This document shows, one piece after another, positions 52,184-61,600 of a stretch of DNA of 64,000 bases (the stretch's first letter is position 1; each line of letters opens with the position of its first letter). Below the pieces are notes generated by a model, which ran no database searches, was not told the DNA's origin, and worked only from the letters and a program-made list of their open reading frames with translations. Source of the DNA: Natrinema marinum (lineage in GTDB: Archaea; Halobacteriota; Halobacteria; Halobacteriales; Natrialbaceae). The DNA lies in assembly GCF_024296685.1 (NCBI RefSeq), contig NZ_CP100763.1, positions 1,054,001 through 1,118,000 on the forward strand, read 5' to 3'. Both the position numbers and the translations under genes were made by a program.

Positions 52184-52323
52184 ACGCGGAGGGACCGCGT
52201 CGCTCCGCACGAATCGCCGGCGCTCAGTGCTGATCGGTAACTGACGTGTCTCTCTCGTCGGTTGGAAGATCACGCCGCGACCGCGGCGTTTTTCCCGGAT
52301 GGTCACCAAACTAACTCGAGTAG

Positions 52324-53370
52324 ATGACCACGGGCCAGCCCGAACCCCCCACCGACGCCGACCTCGAGTGGTGTTACGACGCGGTTCACGGCGTTTCGCG
52401 GACCTTTTCGATCACGATCGATCGGCTCGAAGAGCCGATGGCGAGACATATCTGTCTCGGCTACCTTCTCTGTAGAATTGCTGACACGATCGAAGACGCC
52501 GGACACATCCCGCCGGACGAACAGACCGAATTGCTCGAGGCGTACGACCGACTGCTCGACCCGGACGCGTCGGAATCCATCGAGGCGTTCATGAACGATG
52601 TCGAGCCCTGGATCCCCGAGGACCGAAACGAAGACTGGACGGTCGTCGCCGAGACGCCCCGCGTCCTGCGCACGTTCGAGTCGCTCGACGAAGAGCCCCG
52701 CGAGATCATGCGCGAACCCGTCCGCGAACTCGTCGACGGAATGGCGATGTTCACCAGCCGGTACGCCACCGAAGGCGGGCTGCGCCTCCAGACCATCGAG
52801 GAACTCGAGGAGTACTGCTGGTACGCCGCCGGCACCGTCGGGACGCTGATCACCGGTCTCGTCGCCCGGGGTACCTCCCAGAATCGGGCCGACGAGCTCC
52901 GGGAGAACGCCCGGTCGTTCGCTCTGCTCCTCCAGTTGGTCAACATCGCGAAAGACGTCGAGGACGACTACCACGAGGAGAACAACGTCTACCTCCCCGC
53001 CGAATGGCTCGCGGCGGAGGACGTCGACATCGAGTCCGTCACCGACGAAGCCCACCACGGCGGCGTCACCAACGTCATCAGACGAGTCACCGGCCGGGCG
53101 GAAAGCTATCTCGACGACGCCCAGCGCTACCTCGAGGTCGTGCCCGAACACCACGGCAACCGGCTCTCCGCGTGGGCGATCCCCTACCTGCTCGCGGTCG
53201 GCACCCTCCGGGAACTGCGCGAACGCCCCGAAGATGTCGTCCGCGAGGGCGATGTCAAGGTCTCCCGCGCGGAAGTGTACGCCCTCCTCCAGCAGTTCGA
53301 GGACGGCGTCCCGCGCTCCCGGCTCGACGAACTCCGGCGGGAGATGTCGAACCAGCCGCTCCATCAGTGA
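52324..53370 (+). CDS. Squalene synthase (farnesyl-diphosphate farnesyltransferase)
   Basis: A 348-residue trans-isoprenyl-diphosphate synthase, head-to-head type. The first aspartate-rich motif is DTIED (54-58) and the second DVEDD (211-215); both bind Mg and the two farnesyl diphosphates. CWYAAGTVGTLITGL matches squalene synthase more than phytoene synthase. The product squalene and its reduced forms are major neutral lipids of haloarchaeal membranes. A DCC-type thiol protein follows 82 bases downstream on the same strand. Confidence 0.88.
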   Translation: MTTGQPEPPTDADLEWCYDAVHGVSRTFSITIDRLEEPMARHICLGYLLCRIADTIEDAGHIPPDEQTELLEAYDRLLDPDASESIEAFMNDVEPWIPEDRNEDWTVVAETPRVLRTFESLDEEPREIMREPVRELVDGMAMFTSRYATEGGLRLQTIEELEEYCWYAAGTVGTLITGLVARGTSQNRADELRENARSFALLLQLVNIAKDVEDDYHEENNVYLPAEWLAAEDVDIESVTDEAHHGGVTNVIRRVTGRAESYLDDAQRYLEVVPEHHGNRLSAWAIPYLLAVGTLRELRERPEDVVREGDVKVSRAEVYALLQQFEDGVPRSRLDELRREMSNQPLHQ

Positions 53371-53452
53371 ACGCTCGCGTGGCCACGGTGGCCCAGCGCG
53401 TCCGAACGACCGGAACGCTGAATTACGGCCGGTCCTAACCGTCGGCTAACAG

Positions 53453-53875
53453 ATGAGCGACGCGATCTCGGGCGACGACCCGGTCATCCTCTTCGACGGC
53501 GTTTGCAACCTCTGTAACGGGTTCGTCCAGTTTCTCCTCCCGCGGGATACGGACGGTATCTTCCGCTTTGCTTCGCTCCAGTCCGAAGTCGGCAAAGAGT
53601 TGCTCGCCGACCACGGCCTCCCGACGGACAAACTCGAGTCGATCGTCCTGATCGAGGGCGACGACCACTACGTGAAGTCGGGTGCGGTCATCCGGATTGC
53701 GCAACTGCTTGGCGGCGTCTACGGCCTGCTCGGCCCGTTCCGGTACCTCCCGCGGGCGATCCGAGACCGCGCGTACGACTTCGTCGCCGCCCGGCGTTAC
53801 CGCTGGTTCGGCAAGAAAGATCAGTGTGCGATGCCCCCCGCCGACGTGGACGTGAACGCGCGGTTTCTCGAGTAG
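53453..53875 (+). CDS. DCC-type thiol-disulfide oxidoreductase (DUF393)
   Basis: A 140-residue DUF393 protein. The family name comes from the Asp-Cys-Cys pattern, seen here as FDGVCNLC (Asp15, Cys18, Cys21) in a thioredoxin-like fold. FRFASLQSEVGKELL and ALLGPFRYLPRAIRDRAYDFVA type helices follow, though partly varied. The biological substrate is not known. It may share a transcript with squalene synthase. Confidence 0.87.
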   Translation: MSDAISGDDPVILFDGVCNLCNGFVQFLLPRDTDGIFRFASLQSEVGKELLADHGLPTDKLESIVLIEGDDHYVKSGAVIRIAQLLGGVYGLLGPFRYLPRAIRDRAYDFVAARRYRWFGKKDQCAMPPADVDVNARFLE

Positions 53876-53901
53876 CGGTCGCTGGGCGCGCGATTACGCC
53901 G

Positions 53902-55206
53902 TCACCTGTTCTCGAGCGCGAGTGTCCGTCCGAGCAGCGCGAGCGGATAGCCGAAGACAGCGACGACAGCGACCCACGGCAACAACAGGAGGCCGTACAG
54001 TACCGGACCGTACCAGAATACCGAGAGCGGAGCGACGGCTGTGAGCGCGGCGATCGGCGCGAGCGCGGCGACGGCGACGAGTGCGATCGGCACCCGCCCG
54101 CGTTCGGCGGCGTGGCCGATCGGCAGACAGAGTGCGGTGGCCAGTCCGAAACAGAGCGGGAACGCGTACACGGGAGGGCCAGCGAGCATGAGGGAGACCG
54201 CTGCGGCAGCGAGCGTCGCGACCGCCGATAGGCCGATCAGTCCGCGCGTCTCGAGTCGATCGCCGAACCGACGCGCCGTGCTTCCCAGTAGCGCGTAGCC
54301 GACCCCGAGCGCGGCCAGCGCGACAGCCCCCGGTGCGAGACCGGGAAGATTCGCGACCGCGCCAGCGATGAGGAAGCCGACCGCCCCGACGGAGCCGACG
54401 GCGACGATCAGTCGCTCGAGAGTCGGACCGTCGAATTGGGCACTGCCCCAGTCGGTCCGACCCATTCCGATTGCGACGAGTCCGAGCAGCATCCCGGGGA
54501 CGACTCCACCGCGGACGCCGTGCTCGAGCGCCGTCGGACCGACCTCCCGGGCGATCGTCGCGTGGCCGCGCAGAGTGCCGAGAAGGCCGTCCTCGCCGTA
54601 GGTGACGTACACCGCTTCGTCGAAGTCGCGCTCGCTCGAGTCGGCGCCGCCGGTCGTCCACGTCGCGGCGTTCCCCGTGACGCTGGCGTCGGCCGGACGG
54701 TTCGTGACGACCGTCCCGTCGGGCGTGTGAATCGTTACTCGGCAGGCCTGCTGATCGTAATTCGTCGTCGGGCCTTTCTCGTGAAAGTAGTCGACGAGCC
54801 ACGACTCGCCGAGACCTTGCCGTGCGACATCGTCGACGGTGTAGTTGACGACGACGGTCTCGTTCTCGAGCGTCGTCTCGACGGTTCGAACGTCGCCGTC
54901 GGCGACGTGATAGCGCGGCCACGCGCGGTCGACCGCGGCCTCGAGGGCCGACTCGTTGGTCCGGTACCGTTCGGCGGCCGAGACGTTGACGGGGACGCGT
55001 GCGTGCCACAGCGAGTCGCCGGTCTCGTCGACGTAGATATCGAGCGTGCCGGGGCCGTCCGCACCGGAGATGTTGACGGTTTCGACGCTGGACCCGCAGA
55101 CGCCACAGACCGGTGCCGGGGGAGGGGCCGCGGCGATGGCGGTGACGGCGGCGAGCGCGACGAGGCTACAACAGAGGGCGAGGGCAGCGAGGCGGGCGAG
55201 TCGCAT
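53902..55206 (-). CDS. Polytopic membrane protein with external N-terminal domain
   Basis: A 434-residue protein. A signal segment (LARLAALALCCSLVALAAVTA) leads to an external domain of about 190 residues with a Cys pair CGVCG right after the signal and CRVTIHTPDG later, a possible metal or disulfide site. About seven membrane segments follow (220-430). The external domain is beta-rich with NVSAAERYR and VVVNYTVDD. I do not recognise the family and infer no function. It is convergent with the DCC gene. Confidence 0.65.
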   Translation of the reverse strand: MRLARLAALALCCSLVALAAVTAIAAAPPPAPVCGVCGSSVETVNISGADGPGTLDIYVDETGDSLWHARVPVNVSAAERYRTNESALEAAVDRAWPRYHVADGDVRTVETTLENETVVVNYTVDDVARQGLGESWLVDYFHEKGPTTNYDQQACRVTIHTPDGTVVTNRPADASVTGNAATWTTGGADSSERDFDEAVYVTYGEDGLLGTLRGHATIAREVGPTALEHGVRGGVVPGMLLGLVAIGMGRTDWGSAQFDGPTLERLIVAVGSVGAVGFLIAGAVANLPGLAPGAVALAALGVGYALLGSTARRFGDRLETRGLIGLSAVATLAAAAVSLMLAGPPVYAFPLCFGLATALCLPIGHAAERGRVPIALVAVAALAPIAALTAVAPLSVFWYGPVLYGLLLLPWVAVVAVFGYPLALLGRTLALENR

Positions 55207-55265
55207 TATCTTCGCGAACGCATATCCGCGCCTAATAAATTATGGAGGACTGAAACGACTGGCGG

Positions 55266-56120
55266 CTATTCGTACTCGTAGAACCCCTCTCCCGTCTTCT
55301 TGCCGAGGTCGCCAGCCTCGACCTTCCGCTTGAGGAGGTAGGCGGGCTTGTAGCGGTCGCCCAGCTCCTCGTGGAGCGTCTCGGAGGCGTGCAGGCAGAT
55401 GTCGAGCCCGATGTGGTCGGCCAGCGTCAGCGGCCCCATCGGCACGTTCGTGCCGAGTTCCATCCCCGCGTCGATGTCCTCCTTCGTAGCGACCCCTTCG
55501 TCGTAGGCGCGGATGCCCTCGTTGATCCAGGGCATCAGGATGCGGTTGGTGACGAAACCGGGCTTGTCGTCTGCCTCCCAGGTCGTCTTCTCTAAGTCCT
55601 CTGCGATATCGTGTGCCAGTTCCGTCGCCGCGTCGGTCGTCTTCTCGCCGACGACGACCTCGACGCCCTCCATGATCGGGACTGGGTTCATGAAGTGCAG
55701 CCCGATCACGCGCTCGGGGTGCTCGAGGTCGGCCGCGATCGAGGTGATCGAGAGCGTGCTCGTGTTCGTCGCGAGCAAGATATCCTCGTCACAGACTCGC
55801 TCTAAGTCCGCGAAGACCTCGCGTTTGATCTCGAGTTCCTCGAGTGCGGCCTCGACGACGAGGTCGCAATCCGCCAAATCGTCGAGGAGCGTCGTCCCTT
55901 CGATCCGGTCGCGGATCGTCCCGGGCTCCTCGGCGAGGCCGTCTCGATTCGCGAGGCGCGCGAGGCTGTCGTCGATGGTGTCGAACCCGTTCTCGACGAA
56001 CTCCCGTTCGATGTCACGCATCACCACGTCGTAGCCGGCGGTCGCCGCGACCTGCGCGATGCCGCTGCCCATCGTTCCCGCGCCGACGACGCCGATCCGG
56101 TCGATTCGGTCGCGTACCAT
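55266..56120 (-). CDS. 3-hydroxyacyl-CoA dehydrogenase
   Basis: A 284-residue NAD enzyme that oxidises 3-hydroxyacyl-CoA (or reduces acetoacetyl-CoA, as 3-hydroxybutyryl-CoA dehydrogenase). NAD loop VGAGTMGSG (12-20); catalytic His and neighbours in LHFMNPVPIMEGVEVV; substrate residues in KPGFVTNRIL. It is a single-function enzyme with no crotonase domain. A TATA-like GGCTTACG lies about 23-30 bases before the ATG, directly preceded by the 15-base element also found before the thiolase operon. Confidence 0.93.
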   Translation of the reverse strand: MVRDRIDRIGVVGAGTMGSGIAQVAATAGYDVVMRDIEREFVENGFDTIDDSLARLANRDGLAEEPGTIRDRIEGTTLLDDLADCDLVVEAALEELEIKREVFADLERVCDEDILLATNTSTLSITSIAADLEHPERVIGLHFMNPVPIMEGVEVVVGEKTTDAATELAHDIAEDLEKTTWEADDKPGFVTNRILMPWINEGIRAYDEGVATKEDIDAGMELGTNVPMGPLTLADHIGLDICLHASETLHEELGDRYKPAYLLKRKVEAGDLGKKTGEGFYEYE

Positions 56121-56454
56121 ACGTGATGTACACCGAAGATCGGCGTAAGCCTAGTGGTAGCTCACCGATCGCGAAGTCGAAGACATTGATCGTGACCTCC
56201 GCGTGCCGGTCGACGGCGTAGAACGGCAGTCCAGGCCGGAACCGATACTCGTCAAATCCGACCGACACGAGCTAAACGCCACCAAGCTGTCTGATGGAGG
56301 CGCCCACCGGTTGTGCTCGAGCGGCTAATTCGTTCCCGGCCGTCTGTATGGCTAACCGCTGGTTGGCGTTGACTGTCCGCCGCGACCAAGGGGACTCGTC
56401 CGGACACAAAGTGGGCGACAGCAACTGACGATGGTCCCGCAGCCGGTCTGCGGT
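56121..56454. other. Gene-free stretch of 334 bases
   Basis: It holds the 3-hydroxyacyl-CoA dehydrogenase promoter (56143-56165) and the 3' flank of the large downstream-facing operon. A short minus-strand frame (about 56160-56268) reads like protein for some 35 residues but runs into that promoter. I see no convincing gene, RNA or mobile-element end. Confidence 0.45.
56151..56165. promoter_or_regulatory. 15-base element shared with the thiolase promoter
   Basis: CTAGTGGTAGCTCAC, 31-45 bases upstream of the ATG at 56120 and touching the TATA-like box. It is identical to 44122-44136. The position next to the BRE/TATA suits a regulator of transcription start. Confidence 0.3.
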
Positions 56455-58626
56455 TCACTCGCCGTCTTCGAGCACGTCGAAGGCCAGTCCACTCGAGAGT
56501 TCGCTCTTGCCGATACCGGATTCACGGGTGCTCCAGAGGTGCGCTGCCCCGTCAGTCCACCGGGCAAACTGGTAGTGTCGAGTGACCTCGCGACCGCTCC
56601 GGGGCACCGCCGTCTCGTAGAGCAAGAGGTTGGTCTCTCCGGGTGGGAGCAGGTCAGTCGGCGGGTCGAGCACCTCTCCGCGAGGCCAGGGCAGGTGCTC
56701 GACGGGCACGCCAAGCGTGTTTGCGTCGAGGAGGACCGACCGCTCGAGACGATACGCATCATCGAGCCGGGCCATCGTGAACGGATACCAGTAGTCTGCG
56801 ACATCCGTCGAGAGCCGGTACTCATCGATCTCCTCGGCTGGACTCGAGCGGAGCTGTCGAACGAGTACGTCGTCACCGTCGTAGACGGCGATCGACTCCG
56901 CCGTCTCGAGGGCGGGATCAGAGAGCGCGGCCTCGAGTGTTGCATCGGCGTCCGGTGGCGTCTCATCGGTCGGTGCGTTCCCGGTGTAGACGGTAAGCGT
57001 TCCGCCGGCGGGAATCGCGTGATCGCCAAACGAGATGAGCGTCGTTGTTTCGTCGTCACCTTCGGCGACGAGCCGAAGCCCGGAGAGATCGAGGCGATCC
57101 TCGCCGGGATTCGCCAGTCGGACGAACTCCTCGTCGGCAGTAGCTGCCGGAGCGACGGCATCGACGACGAGTTTCGGAACGCGGAACTCGGTTCGGTCGA
57201 CAGGGCGGCCGACCGGTCCCTCGACGAGACGCTCGATCGCAAACACCGCGTTGGCGGTTTCGTCGCGACCGAAGACGACGCGTTCGACGGGATCGCTCGT
57301 CACCGACTCGGCGAGCGTCGGCGGCACGAACAGTCCGGCGTCGCCGTCGCCGAGGTCGTGCATGAATAGGTTCCAGTCGTCGTCGATCGCGGCTTCGGCC
57401 GTCTCGGTCACGCCAAAGGTGTCGGTCACCGTGAGCTCGGTCAGGCGCGAGAGCGTGCCGATCGGCGTCTCGAGTGACAGTTCGAACCAGTCGTTGCCGT
57501 ACTGTGCGGCAAATTCCGTCAGCAAGAGCCGTGAGAGAGCCGCCCCGTCGCCGGCCAACTCGCCGAAGTTGACGTCTCCTTCCTCGAACTCCCACCAGCG
57601 CGCAGCTGGCATGCCGGGGAACGACACCTGCGTCGGGACGGCGCTCGTGGTTTCGCCGGCTGGCGCTTCGGTCGCCGTCTCGGACGGTTGCGTTGGATCG
57701 GCCTGTTGGTTCGCGCCGTCGGACGTCCCGTCGACAGTCGTGTTCGTTTCGAACCGATCGGTCGTCTTCGACGCTGTCGCAGCCGGTACCCGATCTTTGG
57801 CATCGAGCAACGCATCCGCCGCGGTCGAGGAGTCGGTTGCGGCGAGCGTCGCCTCGTCGTCCTCGGCTGTGGAGAACGCATACCACTCGAGGCTGCCGCC
57901 CTGATACTCCGGTGCCTCGAGGACGGTCTCGTTATCACCCGTCCCGGTCGAGACGGCAAAGCGGTATTCCAGCCGCGTCGGGTCCCACGCGGAACCGGTG
58001 TCAGTGTCGGGTTCGTCGTACAGCGATTCGTACCACTCCTGGTAGTCCGCGACGGCGTCGTCGAACGCCGCCGTCCGCGAGCCGCCGACCGGGAGCGGCG
58101 ACTCGCCGTTCGCGAGAGCGTCGTAGATCGCACGGCCGTCGATTGCCCGATCCGTGAGCAGCTCGACGAAGCGCCGATCAGCGGTCTCCATCGGTTCGTC
58201 GGTCGGCGACAACAGGTAGTCTGGGAAATCAGCTGCCACCCAGGAGTTGCTACCGTTCGTGTAGCCGTGTGCGCGTAGCGTCCGCAGAAAGTGCGATCCG
58301 GCCTCGACGCGCGCTTCGACAGTCGGGTCGTCGTCGGTCATAACGCGCTCGCGCTCGACGAGCGCCTCGAGCGGGCCGCCATGGTAGTCGAACGGGCCGA
58401 CCTCGCTGCGACCGCCGCCACGGAGGTCGACGCGCTCGAGGGCGTCCTCGGCGACCGTAACGTCGGCACGGATCGGCGACCCGGCGTCCTCGCCGGCGAA
58501 CTCCTTGACCTGCCACTGGCGGCTGAGCAGCCAGAGCGGATCCCGAATTTCCGCACGAAGGCCGTCGCGCATGTCCTCGGCGCGTGGGCGAGGCTCGAGG
58601 CGCGTCCAGGTCGTTCGGTCAGTCAT
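56455..58626 (-). CDS. Large protein with inserted lamin-tail-like domain, function unknown
   Basis: A 723-residue soluble protein without signal or membrane segments. It opens with DPLWLLSRQWQVKEFAGEDA (29-48), then has a Ser/Thr-rich linker (255-335), FPGMPAARWWEFEEGDVNFG (336-355), YGNDWFELS (376-384) and GRDETANAVFAIER (453-466). Residues about 485-590 (EEFVRLANPGEDRLDLSGLR and IPAGGTLTVYTG) look like a lamin-tail domain set into the frame. From memory, the flanking motifs occur in bacterial proteins of unknown role. The ATG overlaps the stop of the giant gene by four bases with GGAGGT 8 bases ahead, so both are made together. Confidence 0.75.
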   Translation of the reverse strand: MTDRTTWTRLEPRPRAEDMRDGLRAEIRDPLWLLSRQWQVKEFAGEDAGSPIRADVTVAEDALERVDLRGGGRSEVGPFDYHGGPLEALVERERVMTDDDPTVEARVEAGSHFLRTLRAHGYTNGSNSWVAADFPDYLLSPTDEPMETADRRFVELLTDRAIDGRAIYDALANGESPLPVGGSRTAAFDDAVADYQEWYESLYDEPDTDTGSAWDPTRLEYRFAVSTGTGDNETVLEAPEYQGGSLEWYAFSTAEDDEATLAATDSSTAADALLDAKDRVPAATASKTTDRFETNTTVDGTSDGANQQADPTQPSETATEAPAGETTSAVPTQVSFPGMPAARWWEFEEGDVNFGELAGDGAALSRLLLTEFAAQYGNDWFELSLETPIGTLSRLTELTVTDTFGVTETAEAAIDDDWNLFMHDLGDGDAGLFVPPTLAESVTSDPVERVVFGRDETANAVFAIERLVEGPVGRPVDRTEFRVPKLVVDAVAPAATADEEFVRLANPGEDRLDLSGLRLVAEGDDETTTLISFGDHAIPAGGTLTVYTGNAPTDETPPDADATLEAALSDPALETAESIAVYDGDDVLVRQLRSSPAEEIDEYRLSTDVADYWYPFTMARLDDAYRLERSVLLDANTLGVPVEHLPWPRGEVLDPPTDLLPPGETNLLLYETAVPRSGREVTRHYQFARWTDGAAHLWSTRESGIGKSELSSGLAFDVLEDGE

Positions 58627-61600
58627 TGGGACGCACCTCCGTCGTTCGCGGCATCGAAGTCGCCGTCGAATCGCGTCTCGACCGATTGCAGATACTGTGT
58701 CGGCGACATCGGCATGGCGACCAGCCGTCGGTCGTACCACTCGAGCATCCCGAGGTCGACGGAGGGCGTGCGTCGGTCGCCATCGTGGGTGGGGAGATAG
58801 GTGCCAGGAAGCAGGTGCAACGCCTCGGGGACATCGCCGAGATCGACCGATCGGAGTTTGGCATACTCGAACGTCTCGGCGACGATGGACGCGAGCGCGC
58901 CGATAGACCAGTCGCCGTCTTCGGGCGGGACCGCGAGCAACACCGATTGTGGCGCGCGAGCGCCCGGATCGTCGTATCGGAGCGCGACGCCAGTGGTCTC
59001 CGTCTCGGCCGGGACCGACTCTACCCACTCGTCGACGAAGAGACCGGCGACGCGCCCGCCGAAGACGGATGGGTCGTCGTCGGCTCCGAACTGTGCGAGC
59101 AGCGAGAGTCGGCCGGGTTCGGGCACTTCGTCCGGGATGCCGACCCACTTCTCGCCGGGAACGTGGGGCAACTGTCCGACGGCGAGATCCGGCGCGAGGG
59201 TTCCGGTGAGCGTCTCGGCGTACGAGCGCGATTCGCGGAACTGGGCGGTGCGCTCGCGCACGCGAGCGGTTCGCTGTAACCATGTCTCCGCCGCGAGCGG
59301 ATCGTCGCCGACGAGGTCGGAGTCGAACGTCGCAGTCAACTCGGCGCCGTGCTGGGGAACGAACGACGGAACGACGGTAAAGCCCTCGCCGAACAGCGCA
59401 CGGAGCCGATCCGTCTGATCTTCGACGCGCTGGGGCACCGGCCGGGTCGAGAGTGCAGCCTCGAGTCGCGGATCCAGTGTACTGGCTTCACGGAGCCGAT
59501 CACGAGCCCGGACGAACGCAGCACCCGCCTGCTCGACGAGCGCCGCCTCGTCGTCGGGTCGCCCGCCGTCAGGAGCGGCGGGCGTCGCCCCGTAGACGCC
59601 GTACTGTGCGAGGGAAGCGAGCGGGTCGCGCAGGCGTTCGAGCACCGCCTTTCGGAAGGCATAATCGGCGCGCGGAGCCGCCTCGAGCGTGAGTGCGGCC
59701 ACGCGATTGCGTTCTGTCGCGAGCGTATCGACGAGGTCTGTCGTCGCGTCGGCGTGGGCCGTATCGAACGTGGCGGTCTCGGCAGCCACATCAGGCACTG
59801 CGGGCGTGCTCGCCTCGATTGCTGCAGCGAGCCCACGAAGCCCGGTCGCCAGGGCCTCCCGTGGACGCGTTCCGAGGGAGGCAAACGCCGTCTCGAGGCC
59901 CGGAATGGTCGAACAGCCGTCGGCGACCGTCCGGAGCCGGGTCGCAAGCGACGACGGACTCCGCTCGAGCGTGTCGCGGTCGTACAACCACGTCTCGAGA
60001 TCCGCGAGCAGTTCGTGGGGCGCATCGACCACCGTATCGAGGCGCCGGATGACCCATGCGGGCGCAGTGACGAGCGCGTTCGCCGCGTTCGCCACCGCCG
60101 TCGCGTCGGAGCGGTCGGCGACTGCGAGTGCGCTTTCGGGGACGTAGCCCAGCGCCTCGACCGGTACGTCGGTGTTGAACGCGACCGGGTTCGACAGCGC
60201 GCGGGCGAGGCGCGCTCGGTAGGCCCACGCATCGGCCCGATCGACGTATCGGAACGACGCATCGGCGGGTGACGTCGCGCCGCCGGCCACGTCGAACAGC
60301 GTTGCGAGGCCGAGCTTCCGGAGCGCTGCTAGCGACGCTTCGGCGGCCGACGCAACGGCTGACGGACTGGCGTCGGCAAGGGCAAGCAGCGTGTCGACAG
60401 CGTCTCGTTCCGCGGCAGTGACCGCGGTCTCGTCGATGTCGATCGCATCGCGTTCGGTGGTCAGCGCGTTCCAGTCGGCGGTCTCGAGGGCCGCCTCGAG
60501 CGTGCCGGCAGCACCGCCATCGACCGACAACAGATCTTCGTAGTTATCGAGCCAGAGGAGGTCCTTCGCAGTCGAACACGATTCGCGGAGCGTCCGTTGT
60601 GGATCGGGTACCGTCGCGGTCGCGTCAGCGATGACCCGGCCACGTTCGGCGAAGTAGATCGTCTCGTCGACGAGTGCGACGAGCATGAACGGCGTCCCTG
60701 GCTCGAGGGCCGAGAAGTCGAGTTCGGCCTCGAACGAGCCCCGTTGGGTGGCCTGTGTCGTGGCGGTGACGACGAACGCGGTGTCGCCGTCGGTGCCGAC
60801 GGCCCGCACCGCCACGGTTTCGTCGCTCCAGTCGCGGGCCTGCGGTCCGCTGGCGGGTTCGGCTCCTGCTTCAGTGTCGTCACCGGCACTCGAGGTCGCA
60901 TCAACGACCGACCGAAGCGTCTCCCGGTCGAGTGGGAGGGCGTCTAACTGCTCGCTCGTCAGCGCGTCGGGGTCGACAGTCGATAGGGCATCGGCCGTCA
61001 CGCCGCTTTCGCTCTCGGCACCGGCGTCGGTTGCGTCGTTCTCGTCGATCTCGAACTGTTCCGGCGCGACGGCGGAGATGTCGGTTGCGAGCGTTTCGAT
61101 GGAAGCCGCCGCCAGCGGGTCCGAGTCGGACGGTGCGCCGCCGGTCGTGTCGTCGTCGGTCGTCTCGTCTTCGGGGTCCGGCACCTCGATCGTCTCGGTA
61201 AGCGTCCCCGACACGCGTTCTTGTGCCCCGTTGCCGACGAGCAAACTCTCGCGAGCGGCGTCGGGATCGGTCGGCCCTGCCGGGATGGCATCTCGGAGCG
61301 TCTCGAAGTCGGGGCGCGGGTTGGTTCCGTCAAGCGCGCCAGCGATCGACTCGAAGGCGGCGAATGGAACCTCGTCGGCGACCGCGGTCGCGGCCTCGTA
61401 GAGGGCGTCAGCCTGCTCAGTTACCGTCGGCGAGGCGACCTGTCCCGAGTCGATCGCGTCGATGGAACGTCCCGGCAGGATCGGGGTTTCGGGCACCTCG
61501 AGTCCGGAACCGATGCCGCTGCCGTCGGTCGTCGCCGGCTCGCGTGGATCGGTAACTCCAGCCAGCCCATCGCCACGGGTGTGCTCGGGGTCGAGAAGCG

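Noticed and set aside
56014-56268. 84-codon minus-strand frame whose first 35 residues look protein-like (GLPFYAVDRHAEVTINVFDF)
   Set aside because: It runs through the promoter and into the 3-hydroxyacyl-CoA dehydrogenase gene in another frame; possibly a gene remnant, but unsupported.
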